Assembly: GCF_008831285.2 (NCBI RefSeq) | Contig: NC_045145.1 | Span: 10,662,802 to 10,726,801 of the forward strand | From: Nymphaea colorata | Taxonomy: Eukaryota; Streptophyta; Magnoliopsida; Nymphaeales; Nymphaeaceae | Direction of reading: 5' to 3' | DNA: 64,000 nucleotides | In this document: positions 22,742 to 36,418 of the stretch, one piece after another | Layout of the letters: each line of letters begins with the position of its first letter | Numbering within the stretch: position 1 is the first letter of the stretch | Notes under the pieces: model-generated | Told to the model about the DNA's origin: nothing | Seen by the model: only the letters and a program-made list of their open reading frames with translations | Database searches by the model: none | Position numbers and translations under genes: made by a program

Positions 22742-24360
22742 TTATTACACAAATTAGTTAAGTCATACCGACAAAAGACTTGACAAATATAGCAAAAAGT
22801 AACAAATGGTAAAAATATATTTAGTAATCATTCATTGAGTTTGTGGTTCAGTCTAAACTTTAGTCTGATGATCATTGACAAAATGTTAAAGAAAAATACC
22901 AAAAGCCAATATTTCATGTAACATGTCATGTATATCTTCAATAAAATTAACTTGTCAAAAGACTCTCAAAATATTTCATGTAACATGTCATGTATATCTT
23001 CAATAAAATTAATTTGCCAAAAGACTCAAAATATTTCTAAGCAGATGAGTTCCAGCACCAACAAAATGATTGTCTAGTGGCCTAAAGTTGCCAAGGTTTG
23101 ATAAGGTCCTTATTTGTGTCTTCTCTGTCACTTGGTTTGCCACATTTCCTTGGTCCTAGTCCAACTACCCTTGCACTTCTACGTGATAGTAAGTTGAAGG
23201 TTGAACTGCCCAATTGCACGTAGTACAATGATTGAGAAATAGTAGATGCTACAAAAGAGAAAGGGGAAGAAGGGATGTGCATTGACCATGTAATGAGGCT
23301 GATATGGACCACCTTGTAACATTGGATGATTGCTTAGTCATTCCATGCAAGATGCTAATTGATGGCAATGTCTTCATATAATAAATACCTACCTGTTGAA
23401 GATACACATCTCCAAAACATAGTAAGGGCCGTAAGGCATACTTTCGAGCCTTACATGTTATACAGGAACTATTCATGAAAAGAAAACATAGGCATTGCTG
23501 AATGTGTTTCTTGTTGTAAATGACAAAAGAAACCTGGTAAGGGAAAACAACAAAGAAAGCCTAGACGTGGCACCAGTAGAAATGGAAAAGCTAACTGGTG
23601 TACGTGTAAGCAGTAAAGGTCTGTCAAGAGATCGGAAAAACTGGAATATGAAGAGATGGGAATGTCTATGTATATGTATATACACATAATAAACATAGAT
23701 AGATGATGAAATTCTCATTCAGCTATTTATCATTTTAGAAAATCTGTTCTGCCTTTCTACTGCAGTAGCTAAGTAACATGGACTCTTCAAAACTGTGGCT
23801 GCACCTGAGTCGTGTTGGGTGAAGCAACAAGCAAATTGCTTTAATTTTAATTGAATCATTGACCAAGCCATAGTTTGTTAGTCATTAATTGTTGTTTTTA
23901 TTACTTGTGAACAATTTATTGTTTGTTTTTTATGTTTGTAGACAACATATAGATAATGAATATATCTATCCTCACTGCACCTGCACCCATGTTTTTTTAA
24001 AAAGCGCCCACCCACACTAGCATCGATACCTCACACCTGTGTGACATATAGGTAAATATATAAAATCAATTGCCTAAGATACATCTATCTGGTTGTGAGG
24101 TTATTTTAAATATTTAGTGAGTTTGAATCTAAAACCCTACTTGATCTCTAAGTCTAAAACATGCAGTACTTTTGTAGTATGATTGATCTTGCCTTATCGG
24201 TGCCAATGGTATACATGCCATTTCTAGATAATAAGCATCCTTTGGTTTCCATCTTGTTCTATTTTTTTACTAAAAACCTTGGCCTCTTGTTGCATGCTAG
24301 ACGACACAACAGATCTTTAACATGTGCTTGCGTTCTGTTCTCATGTGTTTTCATGTTCAG
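22742..24360. other. No gene recognised; 62-bp tandem duplication at 22909-23034
   Basis: The unit ATTTCATGTAACATGTCATG...AAAAGACTC occurs twice. The rest contains short open frames on both strands around 23080-23720 that match no family I know. An upstream exon of the Myb/SANT gene could lie here or further left but was not identified. Confidence 0.5.
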
Positions 24361-25015
24361 ATCTGCAGCAGAAAGGAATGGAGGGCCCAGCTGTGGGTCG
24401 TAACAGAAAGAACATAAGTTGGACACCACTTATGGATGACTATTTCATTAACCTCATGGTAAAAGAGGTTCACAGAGGCACAAAGGTAGAAAATTCGTTT
24501 GCCAAGCATGGTTGGAGCCACATGGAGAGATTGTTTCAGCAAAAATTTGGAGCTCTTTACAACAAGGACTGTATGAAAAATCGTGTAAAGACTTTAAAGA
24601 AGCAATACAATGCTATAAAATCTCTATGTGAACAAAGTGGAATTGTTTGGAATCATGAGTCTCAAATGTTAGTAGTCAATGATGAGGCTACATGGGAAGC
24701 TTATAGCAAGGTGTGTCATGTACAAATTATATCATTATATGTGATTTAGTAGTATAAAGATTGTTAGTAGCTAAGACCTAGTATTGCAGGATCATCCTGA
24801 AGTGCAAAAGTATAGAGATAGGTGCATACCACATTATGAAGATCTATATCTTATATTCTCATATATCCCTGCTGATGAAGAAGACAATATTGTCGGAGCT
24901 TCTGCAAAAGGGGTTAGTACAGAGGTGGAAACCATGGATATGCGTGCTTCACCTATATCTTATGCTCATGATTATATACTTGATGATGTGCGAGGTTCAC
25001 CCTCGTCAAAATCAG
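24361..25015 (+). CDS. Myb/SANT-like domain protein (L10-interacting MYB / At2g24960 type), first module
   Basis: Probable nuclear DNA-binding protein of the plant family derived from Harbinger ORF1. Exon 24361-24710 starts after TTCAG and encodes NISWTPLMDDYFINLMVKEV then WSHMERLFQQKFG...WEAYSK. Exon 24790-25015 (after TTGCAG) begins DHPEVQKYRDRCIPHYEDL. An ATG at 24378 may be the start. The open frame also reaches the acceptor in phase 1, so a further 5' exon is possible. The second exon ends in phase 1 at TCAG|GTGATG. The exon at 38330 supplies exactly the two bases needed, so both modules are joined here as one gene across a 13.3-kb intron. No stop or frameshift within the module. A separate truncated gene is the alternative. 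Confidence 0.72.
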
Positions 25016-26043
25016 GTGATGGTACAAATATTACATGCGTCAATCATTGTTTTCTGATATAAGCCAATAATGTCAAGCTTATGTCTTAAGTACAATTCTT
25101 GTGATTGTTCTGTCTTTGTCTGTTGTGACCTAGTCTCATTAATTTGTTACTGCAGAAAAGATATGTTTTTTGAGCTTACAATTAGCTTTTAAAATCAACA
25201 AATTCAAGGAGAAATGTACAATAATATTTATCACAGGTAGGTGGACTGTCTTTCCACCTAATCCTGTTTGCACAACATCTCAAAATTTTTGTTGTTCCAA
25301 CCACACTAAATGCAGACTGACATGCATTCTGAGGCTTGAAAGCTTAGAGCATTCTGAGCTGTACTACAGTGTTAGTTTTGGGCAGGTGGCACAACTGCAT
25401 CCTGCATTCTGTAGCCATTTTGCTCAATAGTTCATTTACTAGTTATTTTGGAGGTTCATCTAAGCTTAATGTTCCTGCTGAGAACTGAAGTGAGCAATTT
25501 GGCTTCATATCTGCCATGTTTGGGCTAAGACTGCTGTTTAGACAAGTCCTCACCAGCTCAGCTGGCACCACCACCATGGGACTTGAGTCAGCGCTAAAAA
25601 AGCTGGGGGCATACATGGCTAGGTTATAGGTGGACTTAAAACATTTAAGCTGCAGTTGGTCCATCTGACTTAAATTGAGTATCCTAGGTCTAGATGTATT
25701 GGTATCTCACACAAGGTGTTGAAGTTTTGGCTGTCTTTCTTGCACAGGCCTAGTTTATTATTTCTAGAATTCTTGGTTTGATCTGTTCTCCATGTCATCT
25801 GATGTAAGGCTGATGGAATGGCCCTTTCAATGTTTAGAACAATAGAATCTTGTGGCTTTTAGTTCTTTAAGGTCATTGAATCTGGTTTATGTTGACCCTG
25901 CGTGTATGAAGCTTCTGAAATTCCATATGCTTTCAATCCCTAGTGGCTAGTGCCTAGTGGAACTTGCTCTATTTATACTAGTAAAACGTTAATCCTTTTT
26001 TGTGTTTTCTAGCGGGTGGTTTGGTGGTGGGAGGGGTGTGAGT
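25016..26043 (+). other. Intron of the Myb/SANT gene, no feature
   Basis: Stop-rich sequence up to the hAT insertion. No additional Myb/SANT exon found. Confidence 0.55.
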
Positions 26044-29000
26044 CAATGTTGTAAAACACGTATCGTAAGCCGTATCGGTCGGGCTTTAAGATATGCCGTA
26101 AGTATCGTAATTTTTTTTTAAAAAATAATAATAAATCAGAAAAAATATAAAAAAATCGAAAAATTCATAAAAAAAATCAGAAAAAATTAAAAATAATAAA
26201 TTCTTCATAGAAAACATGTTTTAGATAATGATAGACTTATTATTGCTAAATGCTATAAACTTACGCGTTCACGGTTCATCATTCATACTTCATAGACATC
26301 AAAATTCATAACAATATCATTCAATTTCAATCAGCAAAGCATAAGCCATAAAGTGATAAAACATTCAAGTGTTCAACAACCATAGATTCATAACTCTTAA
26401 GTCATTCGATACATATAATGATTCATCATTCATAATCTTCATCATCTTCGTCTTCATCTTCTTCTTCATCTTCATCGTCAAGAATTGAAAGATCCTCGCC
26501 AACATATTCAGCAGCAGCAGTAGCACTAGCAGACTCTCCTTCATCAACAAAGCCTTTTGTTGCTTCAGCTTCAAGGTTGAAGCATTCAAGATTTTCATCA
26601 TCAAATATTGTAGCTGGTTCTTCCTCAATCCATGGCTCTAGATCGTCAAAGTTTTCCAAGCTGATAGGATCGAACTGAGATGTGTGCTTCCTTGCTGCTG
26701 TTTTTTGTAATTCTCTACGTTACATAAGAGAAAACTTGTTAATATATAATTTCATATAAGTATATTGTACAAAAAATGTAAACATTAAGCTATATTACCT
26801 TTGTTTCAACCTCATATTATATCGAACAAAGACAAGGTCATTCAACCTTTTATGTTCGAGCCTATTCCTTTTTTTGCTATGGATATGTTGGAACACACTC
26901 CAGTTCCTTTCGCATCCACTAGTACTGCATGTTTGGCTGAGGACTTTGATTGCAAAACGTGCTAGGTTTGGACAATCAAACCCATACCTATTCCACCACA
27001 AATCTAAACAAAAATATATATAACATTATAACAAATCAATGTGAAAGTTCTAAAAGAATCAAATGTAACAAATGCAAAGTAATTTAAAGTTATTAAACAT
27101 TTATATGTATTTACCTGGATGCATGGTTGTCCTGGCTCAAACAGTGACAGGTTGTCCCATGCCCCGATAAGAAGTATCATATAGATCCAACTCATTGCTG
27201 ACGGCATCTTGTTCTCTAGAATCTGCCACTAACACGTTAATACAATCCAACAAACCACACAAGACTTCTCTGTCCTTCTTAAAATGTAGGAGAAAATCTA
27301 ATTGCAGGATTTAGATAGTAAGCTGCTGCATGAAGAGGTTGATGAAGCTGTCCAGTCCACCTTTTATCTATCATCTTCCATATGGGTATATATAACTTTT
27401 TCTTTCCTTTTAAGTTGTTTCGAATTGTCTCTTTTGCTTTATCCATGGCCTCATATAAGTACCATACGGAAGACCTATCCTCGTCGTCAGCTAACCTGAG
27501 GACTTTCACTAATGGAACACAGACCTTCAATAGCTTCAGACATGATTCCCAAAATTCGTTATTAAATATGATATCCACAACTAAAGAAGCATTTCTTTTA
27601 TGAGCATGTGGATATGCAGCCCATTCTTCACTAGCGAACATCTGCCTCAAAGTAGTTCTTTGTTTCACTACACTCTGCACAATCAATACATTTGTGGCAA
27701 ATCTAGTTTGTGCAGGTCGTATCAATTCAACTCTTTTTGTAAACTTTCTCATCAAACTCAATACATATGCATGATTATAGATAAATTTTGTTACCTCTTG
27801 ACATTGGTCAATGGCTGATTTCATATCATGCATCTCATTAAGATCTTGAAGCATAAGATTAACACAATGAGTGACACATGAACTCCAAAAAAACATTTCA
27901 TACTTTTGAAATAACAAATTTCCTGCAGCTTTATAATTTGCAACATTATCTGTAATAAATTGTACAATGTTTGCAGATCCAACTTCTTGTACGACATTAT
28001 CAAAAACATTGAACAAAATCTTAGCAGTGTTAGGAACATCAGACAAGTTAAGAGATTTCAAGAACATTGTACCTTTAGGGCAATAAACAAGAAAATTTAC
28101 AAGTGTTCTTAACCTTGTATTAGTCCATCTGTTTGACATAATGGAGCAACCTGTTTCCTTCCAAGATAATTTCAATTGATCGCAATGTTCAGACACTTCT
28201 TTCACCGTATCTTGAAGAATTTTACTCTTCAACTGATGATATGATGACATTTGAATCCGGGGCCTATAGAAGCAATTGCATCTGCCATGGCTTGGAATTG
28301 AAAAGAATTAGCTGCATTAAATGAAATACATGCATCATAAAACCATTTCCCTACCATCTTTTGTGCTTGATATAACATATCTTTAGATGTCATAGCAGCA
28401 CGAATCTGCGGCTGACCACTTGGACTAGTATCACGCCTAGCCCCAATATCTGTTGTGCCTCTTCTCTTCCTGTTATGTCAGATCGACCTCCTTCATACAT
28501 GATCCCTTTTCCTCTACGATCTCTACCTCTTGAGGTCTCCAAATCTGTTCTTAGACTGCTATCATCTTCATCATCACATTCATAAGCTTCTTCCTCTTCT
28601 TCTTCATCTTCCAAAGGCTCATTATAGCCTACATCAGCCTCTTCAATTTCTTTTTGTATCTTCTTTTGACGTAAAGCATGAAACATATCTAAACATTGCT
28701 GACGCACAAATGGAGGCAAAGGTTTGTTTGGTCCTCCAACACAAGGAGACACATCTTTGGAGGTCCCTGCCAAATGGTGTTTCATTCTACTAATCCCTCC
28801 TGAAAATGTATTCCCACAAAAGCTACATTTGAGTTTCAAGCGGTTATTCTCCTTCACCTTTTCGCACCATTGCCATGTAGGATCCATATCTTCAAAAAAA
28901 AAAAAAAAAAAAAAAAAACGAAATCCTATGGTAAACTTAATGAAAAACATTCAAAATCTTTCAATCTACGATTGTACGGTAAAAAATTATAAATATATGG

Positions 29001-29342
29001 TAAAAACATGAGATTTCATACCTTACGATGAAGAAATGAAGAAAACCCCTTTCCTCCCAATGAAAATCAACCACCCACGCACAAATCGACCCCTTAATCT
29101 TCGATTTTACGGTGAAAATCAACTTTTTGATGGTGAAAATGGACGATCCCCTCCTTGACGACAGTATCCGAGCGTGAGAAATGAAGAACGAAGGGTATTT
29201 TTCAAAAAGAAGTCGAATAAGTAGGTATCGGGCGGGTTTCTGTGAAATCAGCCTGTAAACACCCCTATTTACGATATGGGGGGTGTATCGTACCGTATTT
29301 TCAAAACGGTACGATACGTATCATACGATACGTACAACACTG
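26044..29342 (-). mobile_element. hAT transposon with BED finger and DUF659-type transposase, 8-bp target duplication
   Basis: 3,299 bp. Ends CAATGTTGTA (left) and the complement of CAGTGTTGTA (right) differ by one base. GTGTGAGT lies directly outside both (26036-26043 and 29343-29350), a perfect 8-bp duplication. Subterminal GTATCG/CGATAC words cluster at both ends. The transposase runs on the minus strand and is broken. The insertion sits in the long intron of the Myb/SANT gene. Confidence 0.92.
26426..28887 (-). pseudogene. hAT transposase, frameshifted
   Basis: Read from 28887 down. A BED-type zinc finger (CSFCGNTFSGGISRMKHHLAG) is followed by an acidic and basic linker. A DUF659-like core at 28250-27279 includes CSIMSNRWTNTRLRTLVNFL and FITDNVANYKAAG. 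Then AYYLNP, then the hAT dimerisation region near 27001-26795 (TSGCERNWSVFQHIHSKKRN). The end is a very acidic tail. It is inactive: shifts near 28460, 28240 and 27290, plus an in-frame stop near 27140. A poly-A run at about 28893-28916 lies just upstream of its start on this strand. Confidence 0.9.
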
Positions 29343-29350
29343 GTGTGAGT

Positions 29351-30745
29351 TGCTAGAGCAGTCCGTATAGTGAACTCACCATATATTATTAGATGATGAA
29401 GTGGACAGCTATAGTGCATGTAACTCATCGTTTAAACAATTTTGAGAGTTTTTCACTAGACTTTGAGTGTTTTATTGGTGGATTAAGGCTGTGGCTTATA
29501 TAGGGACCTGGTAATTAGTATACCATGTGAAGATATGGTCTAGTTAATGCTACAGGGGCTAGATTTGATGTCAATCCAATATATAACCTGACTCAAAATA
29601 GTTTCACCTGTTTAGCTTTTCTAAGCATGTCAAATTATTTCAGGACATGGACATAAATATCAGTATTTTTTCTTAAATAATACAAGAAAATGGAAAAAGA
29701 TATCCCACCAATAAATATCTAAAGTAAATCCATTTTCAAAAAATTGCCGAACCTCAAATTTTGTAATGAAACCATAGATTGTACTTTATCATTTGAAAAT
29801 GAAACAACTTTATATGGGTTATTTAGGGATTAGAAAATTGTAGGAAGGACTTAGAGTTATTAGAATCTTTCTTTTTATTTTGGGACTGGCCTTTCTGTCT
29901 TTGTCTCTCATGGAAGGGGAAGAAGAAAAGCACCAATTTTTCTCCTTTTCTATTTTTTACTAAATCCTCTTGTCTTCCTTTTCTTTCATGACTATGTTAG
30001 TAGATTATAGTATATGGATAAGTTTTGGCATGCTTAACCCATTTTGGATGGTTAGTGATGAGTTTTTGCTTTGAATAACTTGTTGAAAATGTTTGTTGAA
30101 AATCAAGTAAAGATATGTACCAAATTATAAAGTCCTACTCTCTAGTGAAGTACTGAGCATGGGTTGTTCTGTAGGGAACAGGTATAAAAACTTAATTTGA
30201 ACTCCTCAAGTACTAAGGTAAGGCTTTGTCAATCAATGGAATTGAATGTTCCCAAAGATGGGATCAAATCAGTATATGAATCATTTCAATCAAGCTAAAC
30301 TAACAAAAAGAAACCAACTAGAGCTAAATCCTAAGCTAATGCAACTATTTTCAAGCTCAAACTCCAATGCGGGGCTTCAACTCACAAAATCAAAGTACAA
30401 AATCACAGTACAACCCAAAGACAAGATCAAACAATAGCCAGTACTTCTAATAAAGTTAGTGAACCTACATGAACATCTATTTACACAATGGGTATAAAAG
30501 CCCATTGACTGATTTTTTTCCCCTTTCCGGACATCTCGTTCTCTCTCTGCTCTCCAAGGGTTGAGAGAAGAGATGTTCATGCTGGATCTTTAGCCTACTC
30601 CTACGACTGATGAACCGGCGAAAGGAGGTTGTGGCATCAAAGCAAGAGAAAACCCAATGCCATGGACAGGTGGGTTTCTTGAAGATTTTCATTGTCATTG
30701 TTTTTTTTTTTTTTGACACCGGAAAAAAATGATGGCCGTCACCAG

Positions 30746-30781
<36 letters not shown>

Positions 30782-31735
30782 AGAGTTTGTTGCTGGAAGC
30801 CCTCGATGCAGAGTGTTTTAGACAACCGAATGGAGGGCTTCGGTCATCAAGAACCCTATGCACAAATCGAGGGTTTCCAGTGCATGATACTAAGAAATAG
30901 TTTTTTTTCCTTTTAAATTTATTCACACCAAAAAAGGGGCTGCCAGAGCAGCGTTTGTGCCCGATGTAGCTCTGTCAAGTGCCTTTGTTTCTTCTTTTTT
31001 TGTTTTATTTATTCACACTGGAAAAGGGGCTGCCAGAGAAGCCCCTGCGCCTGATGCATCTGGCGGACATCTTTGTTTCTTTTTTTGTTTTTTCCACACC
31101 GGACCGATGCTACAATGTTGGGCGTTAAACGTTGCAGCCTGATGCTGCAATGACTAATTTTTTCATGCTGAGAAGCTCGTCCCACCCCTTGGCTGGGACA
31201 ATGATTTCAAGATGCTAATCCTGGAATCCTTCAACAGGCAGAATTTCCATCCAGCGTTTGCTAGACAGGGATCAAATTTAAAAATCTGAATCTCCATTCC
31301 TCTTCTACACTGGGATTCCAGCAGAGCAAACGTGCCAATAGTTATGTACGATATAATAAGAACCATTTTCTCTTTCCCTTTCTATTCTACAGTGGAGGTT
31401 TGAGTGGGAGGTGTTGGAAGAGTTTCGGCATCTTACTTCATGTGGAACCATGTTTGTGTTATCTATTACTTGCGAGTAATAGATAACACATTGTTATCTA
31501 TTTGGATGATAGTATCAGAACCTATGCCACGACAATATATTTCAAGAAGATGGAGAGATGAGAAAGAGCATGCTTACAACTTGCTTTTAAGCATCCATAA
31601 CCTATCCTTAATTAGGCCTTTGGTAAATAGATGAGCGACCTCCTCGGAGTGGATAAACTTGGCTTCAGTCCTTGTCTTCTATCTTTTGCCTCACAAAATG
31701 TTTTCCGGATATGTTTGGCATGACTATGGTGAACA
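29351..31735 (+). other. Intron of the Myb/SANT gene, short repeats only
   Basis: Holds a (CT)n(GT)n tract at about 30748-30781 and a roughly 90-bp imperfect tandem duplication starting near 30919 and 31009 (shared ATTCACAC and GGGGCTGCCAGAG). No gene seen. Confidence 0.55.
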
Positions 31736-31738
31736 AGT

Positions 31739-33713
31739 TTAAAAGATATGTTTATACACTATAGCTATCACACCATAAAACACATTGTGAAATCTCTCTC
31801 CCATTTCAGTCAACAAGTGATAAACCCATGTGGCTTCAGCAATGGCTGCAAAAGTGGGCCTATATTCAGCATTAGTATTAGACCTAACCATGGTTTTTTG
31901 TTTCTTGCTGCTCCATGACACCAAATTTTTGCCTATGGATACACTAGACCCTAAAATAGACTGCCTTTCATTAGGTTATCAATGGTGTAGTTTATGGTCA
32001 AACATTGTTAGGAGGAGAAAAGCATGAATTGAGCTACTTGACTGAGTGCACAATGTTAAGGTATGTGAAAGTCAAGTATTACACCATACCAACAATGCTA
32101 CAATATTAAGTGGGATAGTAATGCAACTCTCCAACATGGACTGCTATCCTGTGATTAGAATGTTGGGAGTTGCTAGGGTCTATCCTGTGATTAGAGTGTT
32201 GGGAGTTGCTATGGTTTTTCAATCCTTCATGCTCACTCTACTTAAAACATTAATAAGATATTTGTATTGGGTAAGTGTCATATTCAATCACTTAGTTTGT
32301 CAATCTCAACCTTAAGAAAGCAGTGCAGTTCTTGAAGATCCTTTAGTTTCAATCTCAAGCTCAAGACAGTAGCACAGTTCTTGAAGTTCCTTCAGTCTCC
32401 AACATCTTCACCTCATTAATGTGGTCATGTAAACTACTTGTAATAATAATGTCATCCACATATACCAACAATAAGGTAGTGATACTTGACTACTAGTAGG
32501 TGAATAGGAAGTGGTCCAGGTGGGATGTTTGAAAGCCATGATTTTGGATTTCAGATGAAAAACTATCAAACCACGACTGCAAAACTTGCTTCAAACCATA
32601 TATTGCCCCTTTAATATGTAGATATGACCCCTTGAATCTCTTTTCATGTACCAGGTAGTTTGCTCAATGTATGCTTCCGCCTTTAGATGTATGAATGCAT
32701 TGTTGACATTCAATTGACTAAGTGATCAGTTATGTGCCCAGCAAGTGCTGAAATAATCCGCATGGTGCTCGTTCTGATAATTGCACTAAATATTTCATCA
32801 TATTCTTGTCTAGCTTGCTGAGTAAAACCTTCGTCAACAAGTCGTACTTTATACCTTTCGATACTCTCTTTGGGTTTATATTAATTTTTATATTCCCACT
32901 TACATTCCACAACATTCTTGTCAGGTAGTTGGGTACAATCTCCCAAATGCCACATTCATGTAGAGCCTCTATCTCGTCATTCATGGCTTTAATCCACTTC
33001 CTTGAGTTCACAACTTGATATGATAGGTTTGTCCTCTTTGGCTGAAGTCGCTAAAAGCACCTGAAAATCCATGGAGGACTTGTCATAGTTTATCCATGGC
33101 TCAATCAGATTATGAGCTCTGGTAGAGTGTTAGAAATCAGATACATGGGATGGCAAGGGAGATGGGCTGCTTTTGAGAGTAAATAAGCAAAGGGGATAGG
33201 TGTTCCTTTCCTTGATGAGTGTAAGTAATGTCCTTGAGTCATAGCCACAAATATCCCGATATATTCGAAAATATCGCAATACTTTTGATAAAAACAAGAA
33301 CAACAAAAAAAACAGAAAAATACCGTGATATTTCAAAATATCGCCAAAAAATATATATCACATTTTTATTGTGATAAAATCAGTATAAAGACACGACTTC
33401 ATCGCATTTTTTTTGTTGCTGTTTAAACCTGTGCTCAAACAGGGGCGTTCTTGGTATTTTTTGAAAAAATTTTAAACTTGAACCTGCACGTGCTCCATTT
33501 CCTTTTTAAAAAGGGTAATTTTTTGTAAAGAAAAAACTTTAAAAGGGCAGATATGAACTCTTTTCTTCTTTTTAATTGGTAAAAATGGAAAACGGAAAAG
33601 TTCAGGATTAGGGTTTCCAAGCCCTCTTTTTCCATCTCGATAGGGACTGGGTGTCGCGGCTCTTTAGTGAACCTGGGAAGAAACCACCTGCAGTAGGTTA
33701 TATTTTTTTGTCT

Positions 33714-33744
<31 letters not shown>

Positions 33745-34690
33745 GAATCTTCTTTGCAGTTTTCCCTTCACTCCCACCTGGCCCTGTCTTTTAACTATTT
33801 AATAGAGGAGAAGCAAGCTTTATGAGAATAGACTTCAAGTTCTGTTTTTCTTTTTTTCAATGTGTGGCATGTGACTTTTTTATATTTTTTTCTGTTTTTC
33901 TTTTTTTCAAAGTGTGGCATGTGACTTTTTTATATTTTTTTAAAAAATTGCCGAGATTTTCTTGAGAAAAATAGCTTCGCCAAAAAATACCCAAGAAAAC
34001 CATGTGGAAGAATCTTTTGAGAAAGTAGCTTTTCATGATCAAGCTGGTTATGCTGCTGCAAGCAACTTGGAGTGCAACCTCCATTAGTGGTGGCAAAAAG
34101 CTCTACACTACGCTGTGAATTGTACACATCAACCATGGGTAGTAAGGCACAACTCTCATCAACTTGATGTCCAAAGTCAGTTCATCGAAGATGATGTTAC
34201 ACGATGTTTTTATGGTGGGTCATAACATCTATATTCCTTGTCATTTGCACATCCCATAAACTTGTAGTTGATAGCTTTATCTTAAAAGTTAAAACTTTGT
34301 GCCACAGGCCCTTGTCAACATGAATATAACAACACTTCAAAAAACATTCAAGTTGTTACAAAGGGTGGAAACCAAACAGTGCAAAATAGGAGCTTTATCC
34401 TCAAGGATGTTCATCAGCTACTTGTTTATCACATGTACTATGGTGTAAACTGTAAAGCACTTCTGTCTATAGGGAGGTTGGAAGATTGTTGTAGCATGTC
34501 ATACTTATGGCACTCTAGACAATATGTGTGCGTTTGTGCTTGGCAATCCCATCTTGTTGACTATCCATGCAAGACACCTTTTCCCTATGCCATTACTCTT
34601 AAGATAATTTATGAAATCACTAGCCGTGAATTCACCTCCTCTATTAGAGTGGAAAGCTAAATAGATTTGAAAAATTGGGTTTTGACAAGA
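31739..34690 (-). pseudogene. Heavily eroded Copia pol, antisense to the host gene
   Basis: Reading downward on the minus strand: an integrase piece near 34680-34590 (FHSNRGGEFTASDFINYLKS), the RT start at 33011-32940 (RKWIKAMNDEIEALHECGIW), the RT palm near 32460-32430 (LLLVYVDDIIIT), and RNase H at 31924-31800 (VSWSSKKQKTMVRSNTNAEY). Order and orientation are consistent with one Copia element. Stops abound and no LTR pair was found. A CATTGTCAC-type repeat appears to interrupt it at about 33240-34000. Confidence 0.82.
33237..34000. repeat. CATTGTCAC-family related sequence with 50-bp tandem duplication
   Basis: Begins CATAGCCACAAATATC and carries family-type words GATATATTCGAAAATATCGC and CTTGAGAAAAATAGCTTCGCC. 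A 50-bp unit (TCTGTTTTTC...TGTGGCATGTGAC) is duplicated at 33841 and 33891, and a poly-T run lies at 33716-33744. The extent is uncertain. Confidence 0.5.
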
Positions 34691-34699
34691 GCATGAAAG

Positions 34700-36400
34700 A
34701 GTTGAAATAGGGGAAAAAAACTTCAATTTTTTTTTTCTGACCTCATCTTTAATGCCAAATCTCTGACCTGACCACATTTTGCAAGTCTGATCAGATTGCA
34801 GGCATGAGATGTCAATTTGTTGTGCCTTGAGAAAATGTGAGAAAAGGACAGAATGTGTTGGGTAGATGAATACCGAAAAAGAATTAATATTCTGAACAAA
34901 TCAGACGTGGAGAAAATACCAAGACAGGAGGAATGTGAAAGAACAGCAGGGCACAGGACAGATGCATCTACATCTTAAACAAATCAAAGCAAAATAGGGT
35001 CTTGAAGTATGAAACACACAGAACTGATTAATATAGCAACCATACACATCAGAAGAGGAGTATATGAAGAGAAATAAGAGGCATTGAGAAATAGCTCACA
35101 GATCAGAGGAAAAGGAAAACAGATAGAGAAGATGTCGATTGAAGAGGAAGAAAACTGAGCACCAACCATAAGAAAGGACAGATATTTAGGGGAAATGAAC
35201 AGAAATCAGATATTAAGAAAGATACTCACAAAAGTAGATTCTGAGCTATGTCACATACATATATAGAAGTTAAAGTGAAGAAAAAAGAGGGAAGTCGGAC
35301 ATTAAAATGAGGGTTTCGAAAATTTTAATGTTAAAATGGTTTAAGTTAAAATGTAAAAATCGTTAACATTAAAATCGGACAAATTTGGACTCTGTCAACT
35401 TTGACCGAGTCTGAAAAAGGTCAACAATGACCTTGGGTGCGTTGACTGCACCCGGTACGGTCAACGCAGTACCCTGCCGTACCTGTACCCATACCCGTGT
35501 CGTACCCGTACCGTGTGGGTACTCCTCCTTAGGAGGAGTACCCGTGTGACAGAGTTTCTGAGAGAAAGAATAATCCAAGATCTCGCTCTTGAAGCAAGCA
35601 AGGAATCTTCAATGCCACGCCTTTGCAAGAAACTGGCCCAGATCTATGGCTTTGGTAAGTCCAGATTTGTTCACGGTTATGAAGAGGATACAAGATGGAA
35701 GGGGATTTCTCAACAGCAAATGGATTGCCTTAAGAGAGTCAGGCATGCCAACTCATTAATATAAAACAGATTTTACATGAATAAGTAATACAATGGAGAA
35801 TACAAAACCTACAAGTCTACCTCTGTTTACACACATCCATGAAACAGAACATATGACCCACTGGATCCAAACCCAAAGACAAATACATCTTTTCAATAAA
35901 TACCATGACTTCGACCTTTTTTAATAAAATTACACATTATCAGGAACGAGTGCTTCTATGGCGAATTTTGTGATATTTGTGGGAATAATTACTGGCACAA
36001 AATACCTTTTAATGTCAGAAATACTAATTATTTTTGTAGTGGCAATGGGGATGGTATTAGCTCCTATTTATTCTTTATCTAGTGAACACATTCTAGGCAT
36101 GTCTCAATGAATTTTAAGATTTTATGCTTCTGTTGTTATATCCTTTGCATCAACATAACATAGGCTGCGGATTTCTCTTTTCTTTTTTCATCATGGTTAA
36201 ACAAAAACCTACTGTTTCTTATGTACACTGAGTTGTCTGGAAAGGCGCTGCACCTATGTTGACACAGCTGGACATAGATGCAGGTGTAGGACACAGCTTG
36301 GACACGTTAAATTGATACTTGTAATTTCCTGTGTATATGGTATTTTTTGTTTATCAGTACTTTATGAAAATGAATAATATGTGTGTGTGTGTATATATAT
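34700..36400 (+). other. Intron of the Myb/SANT gene, no gene recognised
   Basis: Includes a GTACCC/GGGTAC-rich patch (35400-35540) that resembles one half of the MITEs at 19.8 and 36.9 kb. The short open frame at 35513-35764 has no recognisable domain. Confidence 0.5.
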
Positions 36401-36418
36401 ATATGTATGTATGTATAG

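Noticed and set aside
23082-23718. Cluster of 60-80 codon open frames on both strands
   Set aside because: No family resemblance and no consistent strand; possibly an old repeat, not called as a gene.
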